Assembly (NCBI GenBank): GCA_001557505.1
Contig: LSAX01000006.1
Location: 2,542,001 to 2,606,000, forward strand
Reading direction: 5' to 3'
Length of the DNA stretch: 64,000 nucleotides
Origin: Reticulascus tulasneorum
Lineage: Eukaryota; Ascomycota; Sordariomycetes; Glomerellales; Reticulascaceae
Positions 34,848 to 44,867 of the stretch are shown piece after piece. Position numbers and translations under genes: made by a program. Below the pieces are notes generated by a model, which had not been told where the DNA came from, made no database searches, and saw only the letters and a list, made by a program, of their open reading frames with translations. The first letter of the stretch is position 1, and the number at the start of each line of letters is the position of its first letter.

Positions 34848-36029
34848 ATGGCCGAAACAGAGAACCCCACCCAGCAAGACCCATCTCTCCAAGTCATCAC
34901 TTTAGGCATGCGTGACATCGGCAACGATGATATGCTCGCATTTATCTCCTCATATATCTGCGGAGGGAAGACATTCGAGATTCTTGTAACCGAAGACCCG
35001 CCTCCAGGTTATGATCGCGAATCAGCCGAGGTGGACTGGACTGTTCAGCTCTTGGAGCTCTCTATGCACGACGGGACCGATCAGGACAAATTACAGGCGC
35101 AGGATTCTTTCATGCGTCGCATAGATAACGATATCAAGAAGATCGCTCTGTCCAAAATGCTAGAGATTGCCCCGCCATCGCCCATGTCACCTCCGCCCAC
35201 TGAGCGCGGTATCCACACGGTCCAGACGGTCCAGGAACGCCTTTATCCTAACGTGGTCAAATTGCAGCTTGTGTCCCGCGGTGGCCAATTCGAGCTAATA
35301 GATGGCCATCACATGCAACTGAACGAGTTGAATCCTACAACATATGGTGAACTTCAGGATCTCGGGTTTGAAGCTATATCCGCTGTTCCCACCTTTTCGG
35401 CTTCAAACATTCTACTCTTGTCACAGTGCAGTGATGGCATGGGCGTATATTACGCCTCTGACATTGAGCGAACAGAGAACTTTGTCTGCAAATTGCTGAA
35501 CGATTGGTCGCGAAATGCCTTTGTAAAGGAACTGGTAACTTATGGAAAGATTCGCAAAGTCAAGGGAAGTGTTGGCCTTAAAGCTCGCGTTTCTACACTT
35601 AGAGGTATGGATTCTCCGCGATTAGTCAATGTTGACACTTTTGAGCAAATCGCAATGCTAACCACTGTCTTGGCTCTTCCAGCGTTTGTCACCCACAAGG
35701 GTGGCATCTGTGGGATGCTTATCGAAAGGATTCCAAGCCGATTCCCGAGATTCCTTGATGTTGTCAACGCCAAGGTTCCTGTGCCACTTGTACTGAAGAA
35801 AAAGTGGGCAGCACAGATTGAGGAATCCGTCATCGAGCTGCACAGGCACGGGATTATATGGGGTGATGCAAAGCCGGGAAACATCATCATTGATGACCAT
35901 GACGATGCATGGCTGATTGATTTCAATGGGGGATATACTGTAGGGTGGGTTGAACAGGGGCTAGTCGATACAGTTGTGGGAGACTTGCAAGCCGTTAAGA
36001 AGATGAGGGAGAGCCTCGAGGGCGAATGA
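34848..36029 (+). CDS. Divergent protein-kinase-like protein
   Basis: A single exon of 393 residues starting MAETENPTQQDPSLQVI; the frame is open further upstream but ATG 34848 has the better context. The N-terminal ~190 residues are not recognised and include a Pro-rich stretch (PPSPMSPPPTERG). The C-terminal part has kinase features: CGMLIERIPSR as hinge-like region, HRHGIIWGDAKPGNIIIDD as catalytic loop (with W-G-D in place of H-R-D) and AWLIDFNGGYT with DFN in place of DFG. This is the pattern of the large fungal group of atypical kinase-like proteins. The catalytic-loop Asp, the Asn and the metal-binding Asp are present, so ATP binding is possible. A glycine-rich loop is not obvious. Its position at the edge of the HET/NACHT island may be coincidental. 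Confidence 0.7.
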   Translation: MAETENPTQQDPSLQVITLGMRDIGNDDMLAFISSYICGGKTFEILVTEDPPPGYDRESAEVDWTVQLLELSMHDGTDQDKLQAQDSFMRRIDNDIKKIALSKMLEIAPPSPMSPPPTERGIHTVQTVQERLYPNVVKLQLVSRGGQFELIDGHHMQLNELNPTTYGELQDLGFEAISAVPTFSASNILLLSQCSDGMGVYYASDIERTENFVCKLLNDWSRNAFVKELVTYGKIRKVKGSVGLKARVSTLRGMDSPRLVNVDTFEQIAMLTTVLALPAFVTHKGGICGMLIERIPSRFPRFLDVVNAKVPVPLVLKKKWAAQIEESVIELHRHGIIWGDAKPGNIIIDDHDDAWLIDFNGGYTVGWVEQGLVDTVVGDLQAVKKMRESLEGE

Positions 36030-36496
36030 TCTCGTCATTTATTCTATTGCGATTAGTTTTGGAAACAGCTATCTAGAAGCTAGTGTCTTTTGTATGTTGA
36101 AAATTGTGACGAGAAGGGACTTGCATTCCTCGCATGCAAAACAAGCGACCAGTATCCGACCATGGAGATTCTTTGCGTTTCTGTCAGTTGGGGACTCCAT
36201 ATCCATCGCTTGTCTCATCAAGGATATCATCTCAGCGCTCAAAGACTGTCATGGCTCTCCATCGTGATTTACAATGGCTGTTTGGTTTACAATAATGTAG
36301 AAACAGATGCGACTATAATACGAGGTCAACACGTGATTAGCGCGAACAGCCTCTTGGGACTGTACAAAGCCTGGTGTAGTGTACTCGACAAAAGGATCCA
36401 AGTTTCATCTCAAGAAAATGCGCCTGCTCATCGTGCAGCAAATGGTTTGAACGAAAGATTGGCTGGCCAGGGTGAAATTATGATAGTCCATTATTC
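36030..36496. other. Intergenic region containing a STAND-type relic
   Basis: Apart from the relic at 36175-36264 nothing recognisable is present. An open frame covering 36090-36587 crosses the relic in the wrong frame and is not thought to be a gene. Confidence 0.35.
36175..36264 (+). pseudogene. Relic of the N-terminal domain of a fungal STAND/NACHT protein
   Basis: Thirty codons read AFLSVGDSISIACLIKDIIS and then ALKDCHGSPS before a TGA at 36265. 'VGDxIxxxxLIKDIxxAL' is the opening of the N-terminal domain of many fungal NACHT/STAND proteins, normally starting MSFGFSVGD. The nearest ATG (36162) is out of frame and no NACHT domain follows, so this is read as a leftover fragment. It is short, so chance similarity is possible. 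Confidence 0.3.
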
Positions 36497-38560
36497 ATGT
36501 TCATTCCCGGCAATGTCGTCCTCGATGCTCTTGTTAAGGACTGTAGGACAGCGCAAGACATCTATAATCCCGCCGATCGTGATATGATGATTAGGGGTTA
36601 TAACAAAGGAGGGGCAGAGTTGACAGACCTGGTTCTTTGCGGTTCTTATCGTGGTGAAAACGTCAGAGACCTGCGTCGGATTGAGTACAAGGCACCACAC
36701 TTTAAGAGGCGAACAGGCTCTAGACAGAAACTGGTACAGCCGGCCTACCGTTGCTGCGCTGCCAGGTACTTTCCACATTGTCATGCCAGAGGTGTTGGGT
36801 GCTAAACGATGTACAGGAGATATCTCTTCCGCATACATCTCCAACAGGACGGCTGTCTTTGACATTCGCGGACCCCGTACGATTGAGGTAGCTAAGGGGT
36901 GGTTGGAGAGATGCTCCCAGTACCATAAGAAGTGTGGTGCCATACGACACAATGATTCCGGATCCAAACCTGTACGACTTGTGCGGGTGAACCTTCCCAG
37001 TACGGATCAGATACAGCTTGTCCGAACCGAGGAGCTCCCTACTCCAATCAAATATATCACGCTGAGCTACCGCTGGGGTGGAGATCAACTAGCAAAGACG
37101 GTTAACAGAAACGCGCTTCGTCGCTACCAGCCATTTTCTCTTCTTGCTCAGTCTACTACTATTCGCGACGACGCAAGGTTAACAAGGGAGCTTGGATTTT
37201 CTCTTCTCTGGATTGACAGTTTCTGCATTATTCAACATGATAAAGCCGACTTGGCCGGGGAGCTTTCACGAATGTCCGAAATATACGAAGGAGCAGCGCT
37301 TACATTATCGGCCACGAAGGCAAGGACAAGCACCGAAGGCTTCCTCACTCCCAGGTCACAAATAACAGTGGTTAATACATGTAGCTACCGATGTCCTGAC
37401 GGGCAGTTGGGGATAGTGCAGCTACAAGTTCCGAGATCACTGGTCTACCTGGAAACAATACACCGAAGGTGCTGGACCCTACAAGAACATTTGCTGGCCC
37501 CCGGATTCTGTTATTTGGTGATACAGGGTTGCGATGGCGTTGTCACTCGACTAATTGGTTCGATGGGCCGTGGGAAGTACAAGACTTTAGACTGGAAAAT
37601 GTGGAGAATGCCATCATTCTTTCCAACTCGCTATGGACTAATATATTATCCTTAAAGATATCCCAACACGTAGTTGGTCGCGGAGTCCCAAGCACGGAGC
37701 GTCTTCGGCTGGAATCAGACAAAGCACTACTTTCTGAACTAGCTTGCCATACCTCAAGAGCGGAATCCATGGGGATGAGCAATACGGCTTTGGTATTGAA
37801 AGAATGGAGCAACATTGTTGAGGACTCATATACTCAACGGGGCGTGACGGGCCCAGCCGATCGATTACCAGCGATATCTGCACTCGCCGTAAAGTTCAAC
37901 AACCTGATCCCCGGTCGCTATGTTGCCGGACTTTGGGAGGCTATTCTGCCCCATGAACTTCTTTGGGAAGCTTGGCATTACAGGCCCGATGACTGGCCAA
38001 TCGCAGGTCGTGATCAAACACAGCTGTTCCCTTCATGGTCCTGGGCATCTATTTCGACTGGTGCCGGTATCTCGATCGAGTGGTGGACAACATCTGCTCC
38101 AAGCATAATAACACTCAAATGCGAATCTGCCCTCATGAAACTCAAGTATGCAGAATTTCCATACGGTCACGTTATTTCCGGCTCAATCAGGGTTACGGGA
38201 TACTTGATGCCAGTTTCGTGCATAAGTTCTGGGACGGACGTCCCGGTGGTCCAACCTGTCCTAGGGCTAGAGTGGCCCGATCCTTCAGACTGGAATGTGG
38301 CCTTCGCTCCCAAGACCGCCAGTTCGCCAGACACGCCAGTTCTTTATCCATTCATATGTGGACTGTTAGACGAGCTCCCGAGTGCCACCAAACTTAATGA
38401 TGTCTTCTGTTTAGAAATACAACGCCGAGGCCTTGCGGGATTTGAAAAGACCTGGCCGCCGTCTGCAGGACTGGTTTCAGTACCAATCGACGACAGTAAC
38501 ATGACGTTTAGGAGGGTTGGTCAGTTTGAAACTGCAAGTCAATACAGCGGGGAGAAATAG
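36497..38560 (+). pseudogene. HET-domain gene with a frameshift in a C run
   Basis: The first frame carries the HET core: IKYITLSYRWGGDQ, LLWIDSFCIIQHDKADLAGE, YEGAALTLSATKARTSTEGF and RRCWTLQEHLLAP. At the run of five C at 37498-37502 the coding signal jumps to another frame that continues RILLFGDTGLRWRCHS and runs to TAG 38560, including LFPSWSWASIS, the usual HET C-terminal motif. One extra C would join the two. The start is unclear: ATG 36783 (MPEVLGAKRC) is in frame, and ATG 36497 could be joined by a 47-nt intron (about 36686-36732). HET proteins execute vegetative incompatibility. The homopolymer site makes a sequencing error as likely as a genuine loss-of-function allele. Confidence 0.8.
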
Positions 38561-39313
38561 GGGAGACAGGACGATGTATCTCATGAAATTAGTGGCGGCA
38601 TAGTATGCCTGTTCGAGAAGTTTGCTAACCTTGCCACCATTGACCTGATCTAACGTGGTAGCACTTTGCTCGGAGGCTGGAAGGGATATTGGCGCTTACA
38701 CTTGTCTCGTGCGAGAGTTGTTCTGCAAGGCGCCAGCTCAGCATTGGAATTGTTACATGGCTTACTGTGTGGCAGGAAATCTGGTCTCTAGGTTCGTTTT
38801 CCCTCCCCTAATAGTTGGTCATCGCATGTCGTCGTATAATGTGTACTTGTCACACACGCCACAGAAGACACGTAGTCGTTTTATCTTAAATGCATGAGTT
38901 GGTGGATGAACGACTATAGTAATAGCTCGTCTGAGTCTTGTCGGAATTATCGCTTGAGGAATGTGATTTTAAAGGAATGTAGTTTCCCAGTATAGACGCT
39001 CTGGAAGTATTGGTTTCTGATAAGGCATGTTCGGTTGAATATTTGGTCTATATTAAACAATTTACATTCCTGCGAAAGGCATTGAAGCTGGTTAAAGCCC
39101 GCAATAAAAGTCAGACTGTGATACTTGCACATATTGTCAACGCTGCATCGGTTGCACCACTTGGAATCCTCGTGCAAAAGCTGTGCTGACAAAACGCCTA
39201 TATAAGGCGGTATTCTGGCTCCATCATTCGACTACTGAGAAACATATCCCGCTATCTAAAACGCATAGATTCCTTTCATATCTCGTTAAAACTACTGCTT
39301 TCGTTTATTCAGG
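38561..39313. promoter_or_regulatory. Intergenic region with TATA box for the lysozyme-like gene
   Basis: TATATAA at 39199-39205 lies about 110 bp before the ATG at 39314, a good core promoter position for a fungal secreted-protein gene. No gene is visible in the remainder. Confidence 0.55.
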
Positions 39314-39952
39314 ATGAAGGCATCTATGCTTTTGGGGCTTTTTATTGCCTTACAGGCTAATTTTGTGCTAGCTGTTCCAGCTACTAATGGCGCGGAGACC
39401 GTCGCCTCGGTAGGCTCAACAGAGTTCATCGACGAAGCTACGGATGTCAACTCGGAACTCAATCGTCTGCCGGGCTTAAATGATGTCCAATCCAAAAATG
39501 CCGCAGGAATCATCGCGCAGGCCAAGAGAGATGGAGTTGGCTTACATGGTTGCCAAGCCGCCATTACTACGGCCCTTACTGAAGTTGGTCTTTACTTCTA
39601 CGTCTCCGTCATGAACAAGCTCTAATCGTTTGCCCACGCGCAGTCCTCCGTTCGCATATTGGCCAATGCTAAGGTTCCTGGGTCCCTGAAATACGGTCAC
39701 GATGGCGTAAGCACCGACCGTGATAGCATAGGCATCTTTCAGCAACGGGCCTCAATTTATAAGAATATTGCATGCGATATGGCGGCAGACTGCTCAGCTG
39801 GTTTGTTTTTCAAGGCTATGAAAGGAATAAAGGGTTGGCAGACGATAGATGTCGCGACTTTATCTCAAAATGTTCAGAAGTCTGCATATCCTGCGGCCTA
39901 CAGAAAACACACTGCTGCAGCCTCAAATATCTGCAAAGTATTGATGGCCTGA
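39314..39952 (+). CDS. Secreted lysozyme/transglycosylase-like protein of bacterial type
   Basis: Exon 1 is 39314-39583 and exon 2 is 39644-39952, across a 60-nt intron, giving 192 residues. MKASMLLGLFIALQANFVLA is a signal peptide. After an acidic pro-like stretch come GIIAQAKRDGVGLHGCQAAI, TTALTESSVRILANAK (the splice falls directly after the Glu codon), STDRDSIGIFQQRASIYKNI, FFKAMKGIKGWQTIDVATLS and QNVQKSAYPAAYRKH. This order, 'ALxES..., DRDSxGxFQQR, GWxxM..., AAQxVQxSAYPxxY', matches lysozyme-like cell-wall hydrolase domains common in actinobacteria, with Glu as probable catalytic acid. Secretion and the bacterial-type fold suggest action on bacterial peptidoglycan. Two family-type cysteines (IACDMAADC) may pair. 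Activity is inferred. It lies inside the HET/NACHT island. Confidence 0.72.
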
Positions 39953-40564
39953 ACTTAGCTTAGAACATCTCGGGATATGAGTTCAGAATAGCAGATTCCT
40001 GTGCCACATTACCACCAAACAATTGTCCCTTTCCTGCTACACCATCTTAAAGTACAAAAAGGAACCCGAGAAATTGGCAAATCAGAGTGCGCCGATGAAG
40101 ATGATTTGCCACACTAGAGTGTGTGAACAACCATATTGGTTTGGAATGATGCATCTCATAATCTCTTTTCAAAGGAAGGTTGTCTTCTCTGATTTGGTGG
40201 GCCAGGCAATAAGGCAAGGTTACCTAAAGGGAAGGCCTGAAAAGACTGGTCAGTGCGCAGCAAACGCGGGGAGCGGCGGAGGAGGGAGACCAGTGGGGGC
40301 GGAAAACCGACTTCGTTCCAATTGCCCAAAAGGGGCTGCCGTTGTAACTTAAGGTAACTTAACATGGGCGGCTGTGGCTGTGGTGGTGGCTGCCCCCGCC
40401 TCTCAACGCGCAGGAATCTAGCCCCCAAGGCGGTATACAGGTAGCATCCAGAAAGATCTGCCGCCTCTCCTTTCTTCATGCCCTGCTTGGCCTGCTTTCA
40501 ACCCACCTTAACAGACTGCTGTTTCAACCCCAGATCCTGGACTTCAATTGAATCGGGATTCGCC
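39953..40564. other. Intergenic region, 0.6 kb
   Basis: Promoter of the NACHT-ankyrin gene. The open frame continues upstream of 40565 to an ATG at 40478, a possible alternative start. No other gene is seen. Confidence 0.4.
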
Positions 40565-43500
40565 ATGTCTGCCCTGATAGCAAACGCCGCGCGCTTGAAG
40601 GCACAAATCCGCCTGGCGCAAGCTGTTGCTCATTTTGAAGCCGACCTGTCCTCCGAGCAGCGGGCCACCTTCCAGTCTGAGAGACAACTTTCGTGTGAAT
40701 CACCCCCCGACATTCAGGATGTTATGCGATTGACGGCAGAAATCGATCGTCGTGTTGCCGGAAAGCCTGGCGGCGGCCGGTGCTACGGAACCCGGCTAGT
40801 CAGCATCTTGCAGGCCGTCCAACAGTTTGCCGCGCTTGGGGATGTCCTAGTGGGGGGCTCTCAGAACCTAGTTGCATGCGGGGTTTGGTCGGTGGTGCGG
40901 ATGATGCTTCTGGTGAGTGTTCTCTACCTGAATATGGTTTCTGTGCTGATAACTTGCGCTGGCGTAGATGCTTGTAAATGTGTCTTCCTACTTTGATAGG
41001 TTGTCGTCACTCCTCATGGCTGTCGGCCGATCAGCGCCCCGTCATCAGGCGATGGCCTTGCTATATCCACGGTCCAAGACATTGCAATCAAATCTTTCGG
41101 AATACTTCTTGGTAATTGTTCGCCTCTGCCATGAAATGTTCAAGGCGTCGCAAAAATCGATATTAGGGCAGCTCATGTCGTTCATGGGCGATATAGATAT
41201 AAGGAGTTTTCAAACAGACTTCGATATATGGGCGAATGCGATCAAGGACGAGGTGGCCCTGCTATCAGCTCAAGAACTCAAAGAGCATAGCCACCTGCTC
41301 AAGGCCCTATCAAAGTCGTCTGAATCCGAGTTAAACCGCAAGAAACTTGAACAGCATTTCCGCATCCTTGATTCTTGCTCAACGTACGACTACGAATCGA
41401 CGAGGAAGGAGATCCGAAGGAGTGGAAATACTGTCCAGTTTATCCTCGCCCATGAATACCAGGAATGGAAAGTCGAAAATAAATCTTGCACGCTCCTGTA
41501 TATAGGCAAGCTTGGATCGGGAAAGTCCATAATCCTCGCTAATATGGTCGATGACCTTAACCTCCGTGACCGAGACGATAGGCTGCCGGTCGCTTACTTC
41601 TTTTGCAGGCACGACGATCCCCAAAGTAAAACAGCACGTATAATCCTGGGCTCCATGGCTCGGCAATTACTCCAAACAAACCAGGTTCCTATGACGGTAG
41701 AAGAGCTCCATAGCGAGGGTCTTTCACTATCAGATCCCGAAGAAATGACTCGCATGCTTAAATCCACGCTCCCACCTGATTATAAAGCTTATTTTATTCT
41801 TGATGGACTGGATGATTGCGACGAGAGCGAAAGAGCGGAAGTCATTCATCGCTTGAAGGAGCTCCAGAGCAAATTTTCTCTACTTATTTGTTTATCCTTC
41901 AGACAGGACGCCAACAGTACCTCTAAGCTAGGTTCTTCTGAACAGTTTGTAAATCCGAAAATCGTTGCAATTCCCGAGGATAACCCAGATATCGCCGAGT
42001 TCATCCATGCAGAGCTAGCGAGTCGCGTCAAGTCGGGAAAGCTACGACTAGGAGAGCCGGCCCTTGTTCTGAAGATTCAGGACGCCCTGTTAGAGGGCGC
42101 TCAAGGCATGTTCCTCTGGGTGGTACTCCAGATCCATTCTTTATGCCTTGCAAAGACAGATGAGGCTATTCGACAGGCTCTAGCCGATCTACCAACAGAT
42201 CTTCCGAGTACATTCACACGTATTTTGCAGCAATCGGAGGTGCTTGGGCAGCAATACCAAAGGCTCATCCTTAAACTTATCACCGCGGCTTGTCGTCCCT
42301 TGACAACAGACGAATTACAAGAAGCCCTGGGCGTGGTTCCAGGAGATACTAACTGGAACCCCGCACGTATTCCCAATGATATATATTCGACCTTAGCTTG
42401 TTGCGGATGCTTGGTTACCGTTGACGAAGAAACACTATCAGTGAAGCTCATACATCACAGTGTAAAGCAATTCTTGCTTTGTCCGCCTGGGGATGTCAGT
42501 GGACAGGGACAGACAGTGGGCATTGAGGGTGCCAACAAGACTATGACCAACATCGTCATCACATACCTAAACTATGGCGTTTTCGACACCCAGTTATCTA
42601 CGTTGATAGCTCCGCAAGTTCGACCTGAGATGGTTCCGTCCACGGTCGTCTCTTCCAGCTTGGATTCCTCGAGAATGGCTCAGAAGGTCGCATTAAGACT
42701 TTTGGAGTCTCGAAAACAGTTCAGCGGTGATATGGGCAAGCTTCTGGCCGATGAGGGCAACTATTTCAAAGGACAACCTGCAAGGCAATTTCACTTCCTC
42801 GGTTACGCCAAGTTATTTTGGCCAAAACATATTTCGAATGATTTAGAGCAAGACCCGGCGACCTACACATATCTGAGTCGAGTTTTAGATCGAAAGGTAA
42901 TCGATATAAATGGGAGGGGTGTCTATGGCGAGGTGCCATTATCGATGGCTGCTTCGAAAGGACATGAAGTTTTGGTACGACTGCTACTTGAGAAAGGCGC
43001 TGCAATTGAGCCGAAGGATGTTTATGACCTGACTCCGTTAGCGCGAGCTGCTCAAGGGGGGCATACGGTGATGGTGCTGCTGTTACGCAAGAACGGCGCA
43101 TCTATCGAGTCAAAGGACAAAAACGGCCGGACGCCGTTATTACAGGCTGTATGGAGAAGGGATGAGGCTATGGTGCGATTTCTTCTCGAAAATGGCGCCG
43201 CTGTTGATTCGAAAGATAACCTTGGTGTGACGCCGTTATCGCGGGCTGCCGCAATCGGCTGCGATGTCATAGTACGACTTTTACTTGAGAAGGGGGCCGC
43301 AATTGAGCTGAAGGATACTTATGGCCTGACTCCGTTAGCGCGAGCTGCTCAAGGAGGGCATAAGGATTTAGTGTTATTGTTCCTCGAGAAAGGTGCAACG
43401 ATCGAGTCAACAGATAACAATGGCCTGACGCCGTTATTGCTGACCGCCTGGAAAGGAGATGAGGCCATGGTGCGACTACTTCTCGAGAATGGCGCTGCTA

Positions 43501-44441
43501 TTGATTCGAAAGATAACAATGGCCTAACGTCGTTAATGCTGGCTGCCAGAGATAAGCATCAGGCTACAGCGAAACTGCTTCTCGAGAAAGGAATATCGAC
43601 CGAGTTAAAAGATAATAATGGCCTGACGGTGTTATTGCAAACTACCTGGAATGGAGATGAGGCAATGATACGACTACTTCTTGCGCATGGTGCTAATATA
43701 GAAGCAAAAGATAAGCATGACCAAACGCCATTATCTATCGCTGCCTATGTAGGGAAAGAGACGATAGTACGATTATTAGTTGAGAAGGGTGCGGCCATCG
43801 ATTCAAGGAACGCTACGGAAGACACGCCATTGTTACAGGTTATTGCGGCAGGGCATGGGGCTATAGCGCGACTGCTCGTGGATAGTGGTGCCTCTATTGA
43901 GGCAAAAGATGACGATGAAATGACGCCATTAATGGTGGCTGCCATGAAGGGAAACGAAGCGATTGCGCGACTACTTCTCGACAAAGGTGCGTCCACAGAG
44001 TCAAACAATAGCAAGGGACTAGCGCCCCTATCAGTAGCGTCGTGTAAAGGTGACGAGGCTACAGTACGACTGTTGCTCGAGAGAGGTGCCAGCGTTGATG
44101 CAAAAGATAGCAATAACCAAACAGCATTGTCGAATGCTGCTTCGGAAGGACACGAGGCTATAGCACGATTACTGCTTGAAAATGGGGCGTCTATGGAGGT
44201 GAAAGATATTGCCGGCTGTACACCATTATCGCTGGCTGTCCAGAAACAGCACATGGCAACAGTACAGCTATTGCTTGAGAAAGGCGCAGTTATTGGAAAT
44301 TCGACATTGTTCCGGGCTGTCACCACCGGGAACGAGGCCATATTAAAGTTACTTCGCGACACTGGCGCTGCTACGAAGGCCAAGAACAAGAATGGCCGCA
44401 CGCCTCTGGCTTTCGGTTCACGTGAAGGGCATGAGCATTGA
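40565..44441 (+). CDS. NACHT (STAND/NLR-like) protein with about 15 ankyrin repeats
   Basis: Exon 1 (40565-40912) and exon 2 (40968-44441), split by a 55-nt intron, code 1273 residues starting MSALIANAARLKAQIRLAQA. Order: an N-terminal fungal STAND helical domain (with ALGDVLVGGSQNLVACGVWS), then NACHT with Walker A LLYIGKLGSGKS near residue 295 and Walker B AYFILDGLDDCDE. A winged-helix region (RPLTTDELQEALGVV, KLIHHSVKQFLL) follows, and from about residue 773 tandem 33-residue ankyrin repeats in a near-perfect array (TPLxxAAxxGHExxVRLLLEKGAxIExKDxxG). Such NLR-like proteins sense non-self or damage and trigger defence or cell death. In the last repeat, CATGAG is followed by CATTGAG, which shifts the frame and ends the protein at TGA 44439-44441. 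The original end was probably at 44493. Confidence 0.9.
42960..43517 (+). repeat. Duplicated three-repeat block inside the ankyrin array
   Basis: Ankyrin repeats 1-3 and 4-6 correspond with a 297-bp offset: the segment coding LTPLARAAQGGH occurs at about 43030 and again at about 43327, and LLENGAA(V/I)DSKDN follows in both. The high nucleotide identity shows recent internal duplication, typical of repeat arrays in NLR genes under diversifying selection. Confidence 0.75.
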
Positions 44442-44493
44442 GGCAACTGTGCGGTTGTTGAAGTCGCATGTCACTTCAACTCCGCGCTTTTGA

Positions 44494-44867
44494 GGGAGGA
44501 CATTTGCTGTAGAAGGTGCTGATTTTGCATCGTAAGACGCCACTAAAGTAGCAACACAGCGGGATTAGCAATATAGAGTACCGCATATGTTTAACTCCGA
44601 TTCGTAGAGATGGACTGAGTCGCCGATTCATGTCACTGGGAAGGTCTTCATAACCGTATTATCTAAGTGGCGAGGCAAATACACCTGAATTCTTGCCATG
44701 CCCGGCCTGCTTCTCCTACGTAATTAATATTTATCAGACCAATGGCCCTTCAAAATGTCACACCAAGCGGTGGTAGGAGACATCGGCTCTAAACAGTAGA
44801 TATGGAGTGCCTATCGTTTTATACTGTTTGGAGAGCAATATCTACAGAAACCCACGGGTGGTACCCT
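44494..44867. other. Intergenic region between convergent genes, 0.37 kb
   Basis: 3' flanks of the NACHT-ankyrin gene and of the membrane HET gene. No feature is seen. Confidence 0.4.

Noticed and set aside
36090..36587. 165-codon open frame proposed as a gene
   Set aside because: It reads across a STAND-like relic in a different frame and has no features of its own.
39542..39745. Minus-strand frame over the lysozyme-like gene
   Set aside because: Shadow of the spliced plus-strand gene, which has a signal peptide and family motifs.
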